Virus record (IMG/VR): IMGVR_UViG_3300028027_000010
Location: 1 to 31,514 of that record
DNA from: a virus
Length of the DNA stretch: 31,514 nt
Direction: 5' to 3' (one strand)
Shown: in pieces, positions 16,067 through 22,006 of the stretch
Position numbering within the stretch: the stretch's first letter is position 1
Layout: every line of letters starts with the position of its first letter
Made by a program: the position numbers and the translations under genes
Notes under the pieces: model-generated
Told to the model about the DNA's origin: nothing
Seen by the model: only the letters and a program-made list of their open reading frames with translations
Databases searched by the model: none

Positions 16067-16707
16067 ACTAAATTTATTATTTGATTGCTTAAAGTTGCGA
16101 ATGTTGATGTAGCTACTTGTGTTCCGTCTATTTGTAGGTTTAAAGTAGTATCAGGTAATGTTAAGGTACTTCCACTTGCTACGCTTGTTGAGTAACTTCC
16201 GTTCGTGTTTACGACAAATGCAGGTGAACAGAAAGGTGCATAGCTATCAGTATCACAAATAGTCATATCATTAGGAACAACTACATCGAATGTCATTGTC
16301 CATCCTGCTAGTAAATTCTCGAATCGTTCTGTAAATGGTTCTAAACTAGGGTCTGTTTCAATTACAAACTGAGCATCCCACAAATTGCCGTGAAGCATCT
16401 GTTGGTAACACCTGTTTAAAACGTGATGTTGAGTATTTAGTACGTCTAGTTCGTTGTTGTTCTCTTGAAATTGGTCTGTTACTTCCGTTTTAGAAATGTC
16501 AACTATATCCATCGCAATTAACGACACGTTAAACGTCTGTGTGTTGTCTTGAAGTGTAGAACTATTAACCATTATGTGAGTCAATGGAAAGATAGTCTGT
16601 TTGTTTAAATCTACCTGAAAGATATCACCTTGCGTAACCGTGTTTACAATCTCGTCATTATCGAAATGCCACTTTAGTTTGTTTAGTATGTCGTAGAATC
16701 CTGTCAT
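16057..16707 (-). CDS. Tail terminator/neck-type structural protein
   Basis: 216 residues. The N-terminal half begins MTGFYDILNKLKWHFDNDEI, then FPLTHIMVNSSTLQDNTQTF and NVSLIAMDIVDISKTEVT (to about residue 75), then NNELDVLNTQHHVLNRCYQQ and SLEPFTERFENLLAGWTMTF (about 120-140). This is a recurrent flavobacterial phage family that I recall without a named role; its alpha/beta layout and length resemble tail terminators. The C-terminal about 50 residues are a Ser/Thr-rich beta extension. Its ATG overlaps the stop of the frameshifted chaperone frame as ATGA. The role is inferred. Confidence 0.62.
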   Translation of the reverse strand: MTGFYDILNKLKWHFDNDEIVNTVTQGDIFQVDLNKQTIFPLTHIMVNSSTLQDNTQTFNVSLIAMDIVDISKTEVTDQFQENNNELDVLNTQHHVLNRCYQQMLHGNLWDAQFVIETDPSLEPFTERFENLLAGWTMTFDVVVPNDMTICDTDSYAPFCSPAFVVNTNGSYSTSVASGSTLTLPDTTLNLQIDGTQVATSTFATLSNQIINLVWQ

Positions 16708-16979
16708 CGTTTTAAATTGCGTTCAAATTGTCTGCGTTCAATTTCGTTTTTTTGCTTTTCAAAGACGAGATAGGTAAGACATTTAGTAAGTCTGTAATTG
16801 GTAACGTCATCGAACTTTGTAAGTTCTCCTTTAGCGAGAGCATATACTGATTGATACCATCCCCATCGCTTGGCAAATTGAGTTGTTTCTGAAAAGTCGT
16901 TGATAGAGTCTTGTTCTTCTTCATCTCCTTCTCCAAATAGTTCAGGGTAGCCTGCAATAACTCGTTTCCTAAAGTCCAA
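16704..16979 (-). CDS. Tail assembly chaperone, -1 frame extension (T-like)
   Basis: An open frame of 91 codons without any ATG; its first codon is the TTG formed by slipping at the T9 run. It contains RWGWYQSVYALAKGELTKFD and TNYRLTKCLTYLVFEKQKNE, a pattern of tail assembly chaperone T-type domains (WYxxxYxLAxGDxTKFDxVT). Reading residues 1-167 of the upstream frame and then this frame gives a 258-residue fusion (Phe167 followed by LDFRKR). Its TGA overlaps the next gene's ATG as ATGA, which supports translation. Almost all of it (268 nt) overlaps the zero-frame C-terminus. A TTG-initiated separate protein is the less likely alternative. Confidence 0.82.
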   Translation of the reverse strand: MDFRKRVIAGYPELFGEGDEEEQDSINDFSETTQFAKRWGWYQSVYALAKGELTKFDDVTNYRLTKCLTYLVFEKQKNEIERRQFERNLKR

Positions 16980-17479
16980 AAAAAAACAGATGATGCTAAC
17001 ACTACATCTAGTGGAGCAAACTTCATTAGTTCTTGGAAGTCTTTGTTTGGTTCGTAAGGCATTATGTCGTATTTATCCTTTCGTGTTTTCACAATCGGAC
17101 GATACATAACTGCCATAGCTTTATGGTAAGTGTCCCAGTTAGTAATGTGATTTTCTAGATCCACATACTCGCCAAAACTTATCTCCTCAAGTTCGGGAAT
17201 AAAGCCAAACTCAATCTCTCCTTCTGCTGTTGATATTTTAAACGTGCGTTGGAAGGTTGGTTTCTCTGAGAATAGTTTAGTAAAGTGTTGTATAAGCTCA
17301 TTTAAGCTCGTTAGCTTCATTTTAACGACATCTTTGAGGGATATACCACAAAAGATTTCAATCATCTTCTGAGCGACAAATTCCTCATCGTTGGAATCTG
17401 CCTGAACTTTTAGGAAGTCTTGGTAATGTTTAAGTGGAATTTCACTTAGGCTTGAAGGTACGTTGATTTCTAGCTTCAT
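16712..17479 (-). CDS. Tail assembly chaperone, zero-frame product (G-like)
   Basis: 255 residues beginning MKLEINVPSSLSEIPLKHYQ. The body is alpha/beta (EFGFIPELEEISFGEYVDLE at 90-109, VMYRPIV at 124-130) and LMKFAPLDVVLASSVFFWTL (151-170) leads into an amphipathic C-terminus. It is the zero-frame partner of the 91-codon frame, in the position of lambda G or G/T before the tail genes. It should bind the tape measure and tail tube subunits during assembly rather than enter the virion. Late element copy 4 stands 4 nt before its ATG. The zero-frame tail after residue 167 (LLQATLNYLEKEM and on) reads like a real protein too, so both ends are probably used. Confidence 0.8.
   Translation of the reverse strand: MKLEINVPSSLSEIPLKHYQDFLKVQADSNDEEFVAQKMIEIFCGISLKDVVKMKLTSLNELIQHFTKLFSEKPTFQRTFKISTAEGEIEFGFIPELEEISFGEYVDLENHITNWDTYHKAMAVMYRPIVKTRKDKYDIMPYEPNKDFQELMKFAPLDVVLASSVFFWTLGNELLQATLNYLEKEMKKNKTLSTTFQKQLNLPSDGDGINQYMLSLKENLQSSMTLPITDLLNVLPISSLKSKKTKLNADNLNAI
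16979..16985 (-). other. Programmed -1 ribosomal frameshift site (T TTT TTT)
   Basis: Minus-strand bases GTT TTT TTT TGG in the zero frame (Val165-Phe-Phe-Trp168) form the heptamer T TTT TTT, perfectly phased for a simultaneous two-tRNA slip of -1. The run is nine T (16986-16978). After slipping, the next codon is TTG, entering the T-like frame. No stimulatory structure was worked out. Confidence 0.8.
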
Positions 17480-17483
17480 AGTA

Positions 17484-17513
17484 TATAAACTTATTTATTC
17501 TTGTTTTGTTGCA
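17484..17513 (-). promoter_or_regulatory. Late element TGCAACA-N16-GTTTATA (copy 4)
   Basis: TGCAACA at 17513-17507 and GTTTATA at 17490-17484, 16 nt apart, with the chaperone ATG 4 nt downstream. Most of it lies over the last codons of the 60-residue gene, so the spacing is kept despite coding constraint. It opens the tail module. Confidence 0.6.
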
Positions 17514-17673
17514 CTGTAATAATGTCGAATGCTGCCGTTAACATTTGGAAGTGTCTGCGTATTTGCATTACGTCATCAAATACTATTGTGATTCGTTTTC
17601 CTGTACGCTGATAGATGTAGTCCTCAACTATTCTTTTCATCATCGGTAAATCATCTGATGTTGTATTGTCCAT
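17491..17673 (-). CDS. 60-residue protein after TerL
   Basis: Starts MDNTTSDDLPMMKRIVEDYI and continues with YQRTGKRITIVFDDV and IRRHFQMLTAAFDIITVQQN, an alternating helix-strand-helix pattern with no membrane segment. It overlaps the TerL C-terminus by 23 nt in another frame. Small proteins of this kind between TerL and the tail genes are common in related phages but are unnamed to me. It may be a head-tail or packaging accessory; no function can be read from the sequence. Confidence 0.65.
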   Translation of the reverse strand: MDNTTSDDLPMMKRIVEDYIYQRTGKRITIVFDDVMQIRRHFQMLTAAFDIITVQQNKNK

Positions 17674-18811
17674 AGTTCTTTTTTAGTCCTAGTGTTTCCA
17701 TCTCGTGATATCTTAGTGCATCAATAGCGTGGTTATAATGGTCAATAGGTACGTTTGTTTTCTCTCCGTCTTTCTTTACACTCCAACAATAGCTTCTCAG
17801 CTCCTTAATTAGATTCGTGCTTGAACTGGTAACTAAGTATTCTTGTCGTTGCATTACATCAATTCCAAACTTGATTGAATCAACTCCCTTTGTTACGCCT
17901 TTAATCATTTTTCCAAAGCGTCTAATCTCTTCTATTGATTTAGGTTCTGATGAGTCTGCGTAAATAGTAACGTGATTCGGTAGTATGTTTGCAATGTCTG
18001 AGTTTACCATTCCTGTACGATAAACTAATTCGTTGATTATTCTTTGTCCGTTGTAATTATAAATCTCTATTGCCGATGTAGGGTCGTTCGTATAACCAAA
18101 GTCTAATCCGATTCCGATTAACTTAGCTTCTACAGGTATCTTATCAATCGTTTTCCAATTGTCAAAGATTACTCCTTCTAAACTACCTATCTCTCCTAGT
18201 CCGTAAACTCGCCACCAATTCGCCCAATAAGAACTTGTTGCTGCTTTATCTCGGTTCTTTTCTATTTGACTTACTATTGCATCATCAAGAGCTTCGTTGT
18301 CTTTGTAGGTTAAGATAATAAAGTCTGAGTCTGCTTCGTCTTTTAGTTCCTTGTGTACCCAAAACTCATTAGCAGGATTAAAGTCTAAGAACACTTCTCT
18401 TTTTGTACGGATTGAAAGCTCGTTGTATGATTCAAAGCTGACGTTGTTGCACTCGTTGATGTATAAGATATCACGCCTTGCTCCTCTGAGTTTAGATGCA
18501 TCATCTGCTGAGAAAAACTCCATTACAGAACCGTTTCCAAATTCGTATCTTAAAAGCGTCTTGTTGAATCGGTCATCATTGTATCTACCTGTCCAACGCA
18601 TTATCTTTACGAAGTCTTTTAATGCACCCCTTCTTAAATGTGGTATGGATTCAGCTACAACCGAAACTTCTAATCCTGCATCTTTAGCACACTTGTCTAT
18701 AAGTACAGGCAAGATACCAAACGTCTTACCTGCTGATGTACCTCCTTGAATTATCTTGATTCGTTTTTTTAACGCTAAGATTTTATTTATAGCAGTTGTT
18801 CTTTTAAACAT
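17651..18811 (-). CDS. terL: Terminase large subunit
   Basis: ATP-driven motor and nuclease that packages DNA into the prohead through the portal. 386 residues. Walker A is GGTSAGKTF (23-31) and the Walker B region is DILYINECNNV (about 114-124). The C-terminal RNase H-like nuclease has GLDFGYTNDPTSAIE (first Asp; about 225-239), YADSSEPKSIEEI (second Asp) and DHYNHAIDALRY (third Asp), the three metal-binding blocks of the XtmB-type terminases. It is a little short at the N-terminus for the family but complete in motifs. It begins 2 nt after TerS. Packaging type (cos or pac) cannot be read from this; the circular contig is compatible with circular permutation. Confidence 0.95.
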   Translation of the reverse strand: MFKRTTAINKILALKKRIKIIQGGTSAGKTFGILPVLIDKCAKDAGLEVSVVAESIPHLRRGALKDFVKIMRWTGRYNDDRFNKTLLRYEFGNGSVMEFFSADDASKLRGARRDILYINECNNVSFESYNELSIRTKREVFLDFNPANEFWVHKELKDEADSDFIILTYKDNEALDDAIVSQIEKNRDKAATSSYWANWWRVYGLGEIGSLEGVIFDNWKTIDKIPVEAKLIGIGLDFGYTNDPTSAIEIYNYNGQRIINELVYRTGMVNSDIANILPNHVTIYADSSEPKSIEEIRRFGKMIKGVTKGVDSIKFGIDVMQRQEYLVTSSSTNLIKELRSYCWSVKKDGEKTNVPIDHYNHAIDALRYHEMETLGLKKNYGQYNIR

Positions 18812-18813
18812 AC

Positions 18814-19224
18814 TTACTCCTCAGGGAACAATGGTTGCTCTGTTATAATCGTGCTTTCAACTCTTTCTGTAAGTCCGTTTAAACGTGCAGTTAAACTCGC
18901 ATTGTACTGTCCTACCATACCTCCTGAGATTTGGTCTTGACGTATTTCTCGCTTTATATGTGTAGAGATAGTACAGAAATCTTCGTATGCTTTATTAGTA
19001 TTCTCTAAATAATGACTTACAGTACACTCAAACTTATTAAAACAGTACACTTCAAAACCGTCTATGCTTAGTGGACATTCTAGCGGTTCTGCTACCATAT
19101 CTCCACTTCTTTGATTCATTACATACTTGTATCTTGGGTTTTCCTTAACGTATGTTCTGTATGCGTGAAACATCTCTAGTAGTTGTTGTGGAGTGTCTAT
19201 CTTTTTTGGCCTTCCTCTTTTCAT
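18814..19224 (-). CDS. terS: Terminase small subunit
   Basis: DNA-recognition subunit that delivers phage DNA to TerL. 136 residues. The N-terminal KRGRPKKIDTPQQLLEMFHA contains an AT-hook-like basic patch and a helical HTH segment; ECPLSIDGFEVYCF (49-62) and YEDFCTISTHIKREIRQDQI (80-99), followed by SGGMVGQYNASLTARLNGLT, is the recurrent body of Bacteroidetes phage small terminases. It sits directly before TerL with a 2-nt gap. It probably forms an oligomeric ring. Confidence 0.87.
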   Translation of the reverse strand: MKRGRPKKIDTPQQLLEMFHAYRTYVKENPRYKYVMNQRSGDMVAEPLECPLSIDGFEVYCFNKFECTVSHYLENTNKAYEDFCTISTHIKREIRQDQISGGMVGQYNASLTARLNGLTERVESTIITEQPLFPEE

Positions 19225-19227
19225 GTG

Positions 19228-19416
19228 TTATTTCGTTTTTTGGTTCTTTTTAAAATGGTCTAAAAATTCGTTCTCGCTTATTTCTTCTACGCACATTAAT
19301 CCGTCTGCGTCTGTTAAGTAAACCACATAATGACATCCTTGCTTTGTGAGTAGGTCTGTTACTGCATTAGCAGCTTCTAGCATTTCTTTTCCGTGGTCAA
19401 CTAAGTAATATCTCAT
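19228..19416 (-). CDS. 62-residue protein upstream of TerS
   Basis: Starts MRYYLVDHGKEMLEAANAVT and continues with a beta-alpha pattern (CHYVVYLTDADGLMCVEEIS, ENEFLDHFKKN). It is a small soluble protein with no membrane helix. It belongs to the sigma-to-terminase string: the leader AAACACGA is like those of its neighbours, and it is 3 nt from TerS. No family is recognised and no function is proposed. Confidence 0.65.
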   Translation of the reverse strand: MRYYLVDHGKEMLEAANAVTDLLTKQGCHYVVYLTDADGLMCVEEISENEFLDHFKKNQKTK

Positions 19417-19423
19417 TTCGTGT

Positions 19424-19792
19424 TTATATAGCGTACTCGTTAAATACTTTCTTCATCTTTTGGATGATTTCTAACCAACAAGTAGCACACGATGTAGGTT
19501 CTCTGCTGATTCCAAAGATTCTGTTGTATACTTTTAAGATTGCATCCTGCTCACTTGGTTTTAATGTCTGCTTATTTAAAACCTGTGATTCGTTTAGGTA
19601 CGTGTATTCATCCTCTGTTAAACATTGAGGAGTTCTGTACGGGAATAACTCGTTTAGCTTTTTTTTACGTTCATCGCATCCGCAATCTTCACCTGCAATA
19701 AATTTAACTAGTTTATCAATACCTGTAGCTTCTGTAATTTTAGCTACCGTATCTCCTAGTCCTTCTGATTTTTTAATTACTCGTTTTGCCAT
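19424..19792 (-). CDS. Cys-containing conserved phage protein (unknown function)
   Basis: 122 residues. The N-terminus KSEGLGDTVAKITEATGIDK, then FIAGEDCGCDERKKKLN (33-49), is a motif I recall as conserved in Bacteroidetes phages; a second cysteine pair, SCATCWLE (101-108), lies near the end. Two CxC/CxxC pairs could form a zinc site. The body is helical (EYTYLNESQVLNKQTLKPSE). It is the first gene after the sigma-like protein, ahead of TerS, so it could act in late transcription or packaging. Function is not known to me. Confidence 0.7.
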   Translation of the reverse strand: MAKRVIKKSEGLGDTVAKITEATGIDKLVKFIAGEDCGCDERKKKLNELFPYRTPQCLTEDEYTYLNESQVLNKQTLKPSEQDAILKVYNRIFGISREPTSCATCWLEIIQKMKKVFNEYAI

Positions 19793-19795
19793 TGT

Positions 19796-20326
19796 TTATT
19801 TTATTAGTTCAAAATCTTGGTTTAAATAATCTTTGTAGTCATCTCCTACTGCTTCTTGCAATCTTTTCTTACATCTTTTTAATGTATGGAATATTGATCC
19901 GTGATGTATTTTTGTAGCTTTAGACATTTCTCTCATTGATAAACCTGTTTTACGGTATAAATCAAATAACATTTTATCGTAATGATGCCAAGTTTTTGTT
20001 TCTTTATCAATTAAATCTTCTATTATGTTAAATGCTTCTTCTTTACATAAATTGTTTTCTTCATACTTTAAATTGTATAAAGTTTCTAATGATATAAACT
20101 CTATTTTATTCATTTTGTTCGTGTCACCACAAACGTTTCTTAAAATACTCCAAATATAAAATAAGTTTACTTGGCCAGATTCGTTTAGTATTTTTTCCTT
20201 TTGTCCATACTTATGTACTCGCAAATACATTTCTTGAACAATGTCCTCAGGATATTCACAACCAAATGTAGTAGCTATTTTTACCCATTCATTATGTTGC
20301 TTTGATACTTTTTCTAATAGTTCCAT
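19796..20326 (-). CDS. Sigma-factor-like transcription regulator (ECF-type, phage)
   Basis: 176 residues. Residues 27-66, with EDIVQEMYLRVHKYGQKEKI, resemble sigma region 2 (the VQExFLRx helix that contacts the -10 element). Residues 113-157, LSMREMSKATKIHHGSIFHT then LKRCKKRLQEAV, resemble region 4, a DNA-binding HTH. It has no region 1 or 3, like an ECF sigma. It starts the late block just after the 20.4-kb terminator and has its own TAAATTTG -10-like element plus a TGCAACG box. The late genes carry a repeated TGCAACA-N16-GTTTATA motif, so this protein is the obvious candidate reader. Assignment as sigma-like is good; the target link is inference. Confidence 0.75.
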   Translation of the reverse strand: MELLEKVSKQHNEWVKIATTFGCEYPEDIVQEMYLRVHKYGQKEKILNESGQVNLFYIWSILRNVCGDTNKMNKIEFISLETLYNLKYEENNLCKEEAFNIIEDLIDKETKTWHHYDKMLFDLYRKTGLSMREMSKATKIHHGSIFHTLKRCKKRLQEAVGDDYKDYLNQDFELIK

Positions 20327-20341
20327 TGATTAATTTCTAAT

Positions 20342-20371
20342 CAAATTTATGCTTAAATATTAATCGTTGCA
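20342..20371 (-). promoter_or_regulatory. Promoter of the sigma-like gene (TAAATTTG with upstream TGCAACG)
   Basis: TAAATTTG at 20349-20342 matches the Bacteroidetes -7 consensus TAnnTTTG. No TTG stands at the usual -33 distance; instead TGCAACG (20371-20365) lies so that 16 nt separate it from the last seven bases of the -7 box, the same spacing as in the late elements. It sits just after a terminator. Confidence 0.6.
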
Positions 20372-20390
20372 TAAAAAGTTATTAACATAT

Positions 20391-20414
20391 AAAAAGCCAC
20401 TAATTAAAGTGGCT
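20391..20414 (-). terminator. Intrinsic terminator closing the early/middle block
   Basis: Minus-strand AGCCAC-N8-GTGGCT (20414-20409 with 20400-20395), 6 bp, followed by five T. The loop contains the stop codon of the 73-residue gene. The sigma-like gene's promoter lies 20 nt downstream. Confidence 0.8.
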
Positions 20415-20625
20415 CTAAATTGTTTAAGTAAATCTCTCTGCTGACGTAATTGTCTAGCTTGATGACAGTGCAAAGTGTTACATCCTTTCCTTGTAGAAAC
20501 TTGTCTATTTGGTATTGATGGAATCTTCCCGTGTTTGACTTTATCTCTTGCACAATTTGGTTTCGTGTTTTGTTACGAAGCAAAATCTCTAATTGCTTTC
20601 GCAATCCTCCCTCATCAATGTACAT
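20404..20625 (-). CDS. Small HTH-like DNA-binding protein
   Basis: 73 residues: MYIDEGGLRKQLEILLRNKT, then RNQIVQEIKSNTGRFHQYQI, DKFLQGKDVTLCTVIKLDNY and VSREIYLN. The order RNQIVQEI ... FHQYQIDKFLQGKD ... TVIKLDNYVS resembles a compact XRE/Cro-type helix-turn-helix with a recognition helix around 34-45. It is last in the early/middle string, next to the sigma-like gene, and its start overlaps the SSB-tip-protein stop by one base. It could repress early promoters or switch to late transcription; neither is shown. Confidence 0.6.
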   Translation of the reverse strand: MYIDEGGLRKQLEILLRNKTRNQIVQEIKSNTGRFHQYQIDKFLQGKDVTLCTVIKLDNYVSREIYLNNLEPL

Positions 20626-20864
20626 TAGAAAGGCAAATCATCGTCCATTGAATCACTAATTGGTTTACGCTCCATTGTCGCTGGTGCAACGTATGGTTCT
20701 GAGAACGCTGCAGAAAAGAAACTACCTGCTTTACCTTGCTTAACCCATAACGCTACTTCCATCTCTTTGCCGTTTACGTTTACTTTTCCTTTGTAGTCAG
20801 GATGATTCTCAGCTTTCTTGTTCGTGTTTTTAAAAATTGCTCCTGTGTTTAACTTGTTTTCCAT
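20625..20864 (-). CDS. Small OB-like protein with SSB-type DDDLPF tip
   Basis: 79 residues. The body (TGAIFKNTNKKAENHPDYKG, then KVNVNGKEMEVALWVKQGKA and GSFFSAAFSEP) has the NHPDYKGxVxVxGxExxVxxW pattern of small single-domain phage proteins (DUF736-like) that I associate with SSB-like roles. The last residues, SDSMDDDLPF, copy the acidic C-terminal tip by which bacterial SSB recruits replication and repair proteins. It probably binds single-stranded DNA or taps the host SSB interactome. A small hairpin precedes it in the leader. Confidence 0.7.
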   Translation of the reverse strand: MENKLNTGAIFKNTNKKAENHPDYKGKVNVNGKEMEVALWVKQGKAGSFFSAAFSEPYVAPATMERKPISDSMDDDLPF

Positions 20865-20893
20865 TGTATTTGTTTTTATTGTTACTAAAATAT

Positions 20894-20909
20894 GCTCGTC
20901 TTTCCGAGC
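20894..20909 (-). other. Small hairpin in leader of the SSB-tip gene
   Basis: Minus-strand GCTCG-GAAAGA-CGAGC (5 bp, 6-nt loop) in the 93-nt gap before the gene at 20864. No T-run follows, so a terminator is unlikely; it could be an mRNA structure or a processing site. Confidence 0.35.
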
Positions 20910-20957
20910 TGTCAGCGTTCTATATCTATGAGAAGTTCCGCCTATACTCTTTTTTTT

Positions 20958-21062
20958 TTAAAAAGTTCCTCGTAAAAGATACCCGCAAAACTTCGAAGCT
21001 ATAATAATAAGGCATGCAAGCGAGATTAAATAAATAATAATTATTAATGTTTTCTCTTTCAT
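20958..21062 (-). CDS. 34-residue single-span membrane peptide
   Basis: MKEKTLIIIIYLISLACLII (1-20), then IASKFCGYLLRGTF. Residues 5-22 form one transmembrane helix with basic residues on both sides. It uses a variant of the repeated start cassette (ACAAGAACAATG) found at the other small genes here, which supports translation. The role is unknown; an inner-membrane accessory such as a superinfection or host-interaction peptide is possible. Confidence 0.5.
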   Translation of the reverse strand: MKEKTLIIIIYLISLACLIIIASKFCGYLLRGTF

Positions 21063-21084
21063 TGTTCTTGTTTTTTAAATTGGT

Positions 21085-21213
21085 TTAAAAACATATTTCA
21101 AATGTAAATTTTAAGAAATGGAATGTTAATATTTTCCATTCTTTATGGTAACAAAATGTTGGAAGAATATACCAATTATCTTTGCCCCATTTATCAATGT
21201 TTATTTCTTTCAT
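21085..21213 (-). CDS. 42-residue protein using the repeated start cassette
   Basis: MKEINIDKWGKDNWYILPTF, then CYHKEWKILTFHFLKFTFEI and CF. It is aromatic-rich and shows no domain. Its ATG is the ATGA overlap at the end of the neighbouring 69-residue gene, within an exact copy of the shared start cassette. No known family. It may be decaying or a real micro-protein. Confidence 0.45.
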   Translation of the reverse strand: MKEINIDKWGKDNWYILPTFCYHKEWKILTFHFLKFTFEICF

Positions 21214-21230
21214 TGTTCTTGTTGTTTAAA
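21210..21230 (-). repeat. Start cassette repeat, copy 1
   Basis: A 21-bp unit, TTTAAACAACAAGAACAATG followed by A on the minus strand, identical at 22171-22191. It encodes the FKQQEQ-stop end of the gene upstream and supplies the start of the next gene through ATGA. Confidence 0.85.
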
Positions 21231-21419
21231 TGTTCCGTCATTGTTTGGAATAAAGTTTACAGTTAATGTGACTATCTGTGTATCTTCTTGCTCAACCCAT
21301 TCTACTGAGTCAACACTTACTAAATTTATTCCCATATAATTAGGAAATACATCTACGGGAATTGGACAATAAGCATTGTTCTTTACCACTTCTTCAATTG
21401 TTACTTTTTTTGTATTCAT
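21210..21419 (-). CDS. 69-residue small accessory protein
   Basis: MNTKKVTIEEVVKNNAYCPI, then PVDVFPNYMGINLVSVDSVE and QIVTLTVNFIPNNDGTFKQQ. An alpha start is followed by a beta-rich body. The final FKQQEQ is coded by the repeat cassette and is shared with the 82-residue protein at 22171, so the C-termini are fused copies of one leader sequence. It is soluble and of unknown function. Confidence 0.6.
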   Translation of the reverse strand: MNTKKVTIEEVVKNNAYCPIPVDVFPNYMGINLVSVDSVEWVEQEDTQIVTLTVNFIPNNDGTFKQQEQ

Positions 21420-21442
21420 TTTATTTTGTTTTAATTGTTACT

Positions 21443-21459
21443 ATTGTTCTTGTTGTTTA
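21443..21459 (-). repeat. Start cassette repeat, orphan copy
   Basis: TAAACAACAAGAACAAT on the minus strand is followed by AG instead of GA, so the ATG is lost (ACAATAG). The gene at 21419 starts 24 nt further on. It looks like a remnant of a lost or replaced gene start. Confidence 0.7.
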
Positions 21460-21481
21460 GTTAATAATCAAACATTTGCCA

Positions 21482-21679
21482 CTATTTTGATTTATTGTCT
21501 TTTGTAATTGATAATTTAGCTGTTATTTCCCAATACTTTTTATATATCTTATAGTCTTCAATAAATTTATTCTCCATTTCTTTGGCTTGTTGTGCTATTC
21601 CATCAATATCAAAGCCTCTTAATCTCAAATTTGGGTCTTTTTTTATTTGTTCTACCAACCATTCTACTGCTGTTTTCAT
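21482..21679 (-). CDS. 65-residue MKTAVE-type small phage protein
   Basis: MKTAVEWLVEQIKKDPNLRL, then RGFDIDGIAQQAKEMENKFI and EDYKIYKKYWEITAKLS. It is all-helical and charged. Proteins starting MKTAVEW with an AKEME segment are a frequent small-protein type in Flavobacterium phages and prophages, of unknown role. Its first 17 nt are nearly identical to those of the gene starting at 22419, which also begins MKTAVE, so the two share an origin at least at the 5' end. Confidence 0.65.
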   Translation of the reverse strand: MKTAVEWLVEQIKKDPNLRLRGFDIDGIAQQAKEMENKFIEDYKIYKKYWEITAKLSITKDNKSK

Positions 21680-21680
21680 T

Positions 21681-21989
21681 TTATTTTAGTTTAAAGTTTG
21701 ACTTTGTTTTTACACAACTACTGTTACTATGTATTTCATAACTATTTAATTGTTCGGGTTGTTTAGTTAGTTCATCTTTTACCTCATACCAATATTTTAA
21801 ATTAGGATTTAACTCACCCATCCCATTTGCTATGTAGGCGTGAATGTATTTCCATTGGTCAATTATCTCATCAACTGCAATAACTGCACATTGCTTGGCT
21901 TTAAAATCGTTTAAACCACTACCTTCATAATCTACTACATTTAGTCTAAACTTATCAATTAATTCTTGTGCTTTTTCTTCTGCTGTCAT
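21681..21989 (-). CDS. 102-residue small helical protein
   Basis: MTAEEKAQELIDKFRLNVVD, then NDFKAKQCAVIAVDEIIDQW and KYIHAYIANGMGELNPNLKY. The EEKAQELIDKF...KQCAVIAVDEII pattern is a familiar small phage-protein type (helical, possibly a regulator of unknown target). The start lies in a copy of the repeat cassette. The C-terminus, SSCVKTKSNFKLK, is basic. No function is assigned. Confidence 0.65.
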   Translation of the reverse strand: MTAEEKAQELIDKFRLNVVDYEGSGLNDFKAKQCAVIAVDEIIDQWKYIHAYIANGMGELNPNLKYWYEVKDELTKQPEQLNSYEIHSNSSCVKTKSNFKLK

Positions 21990-22005
21990 TGTTCTTGTTG
22001 TTTAA
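21986..22005 (-). repeat. Start cassette repeat, copy 2
   Basis: TTAAACAACAAGAACAATGA on the minus strand, 20 nt identical to the copy at 21210. It supplies the ATG of the 102-residue gene. Confidence 0.85.
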
Positions 22006-22006
22006 G

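Noticed and set aside
18351-18749. Plus-strand ORF of 132 codons inside TerL
   Set aside because: Antisense to conserved terminase motifs, no leader or partner, no recognisable domain.
20404-20625. Lysogeny repressor
   Set aside because: The small HTH protein alone, without integrase, operator array or divergent promoters, does not support a lysogeny switch.
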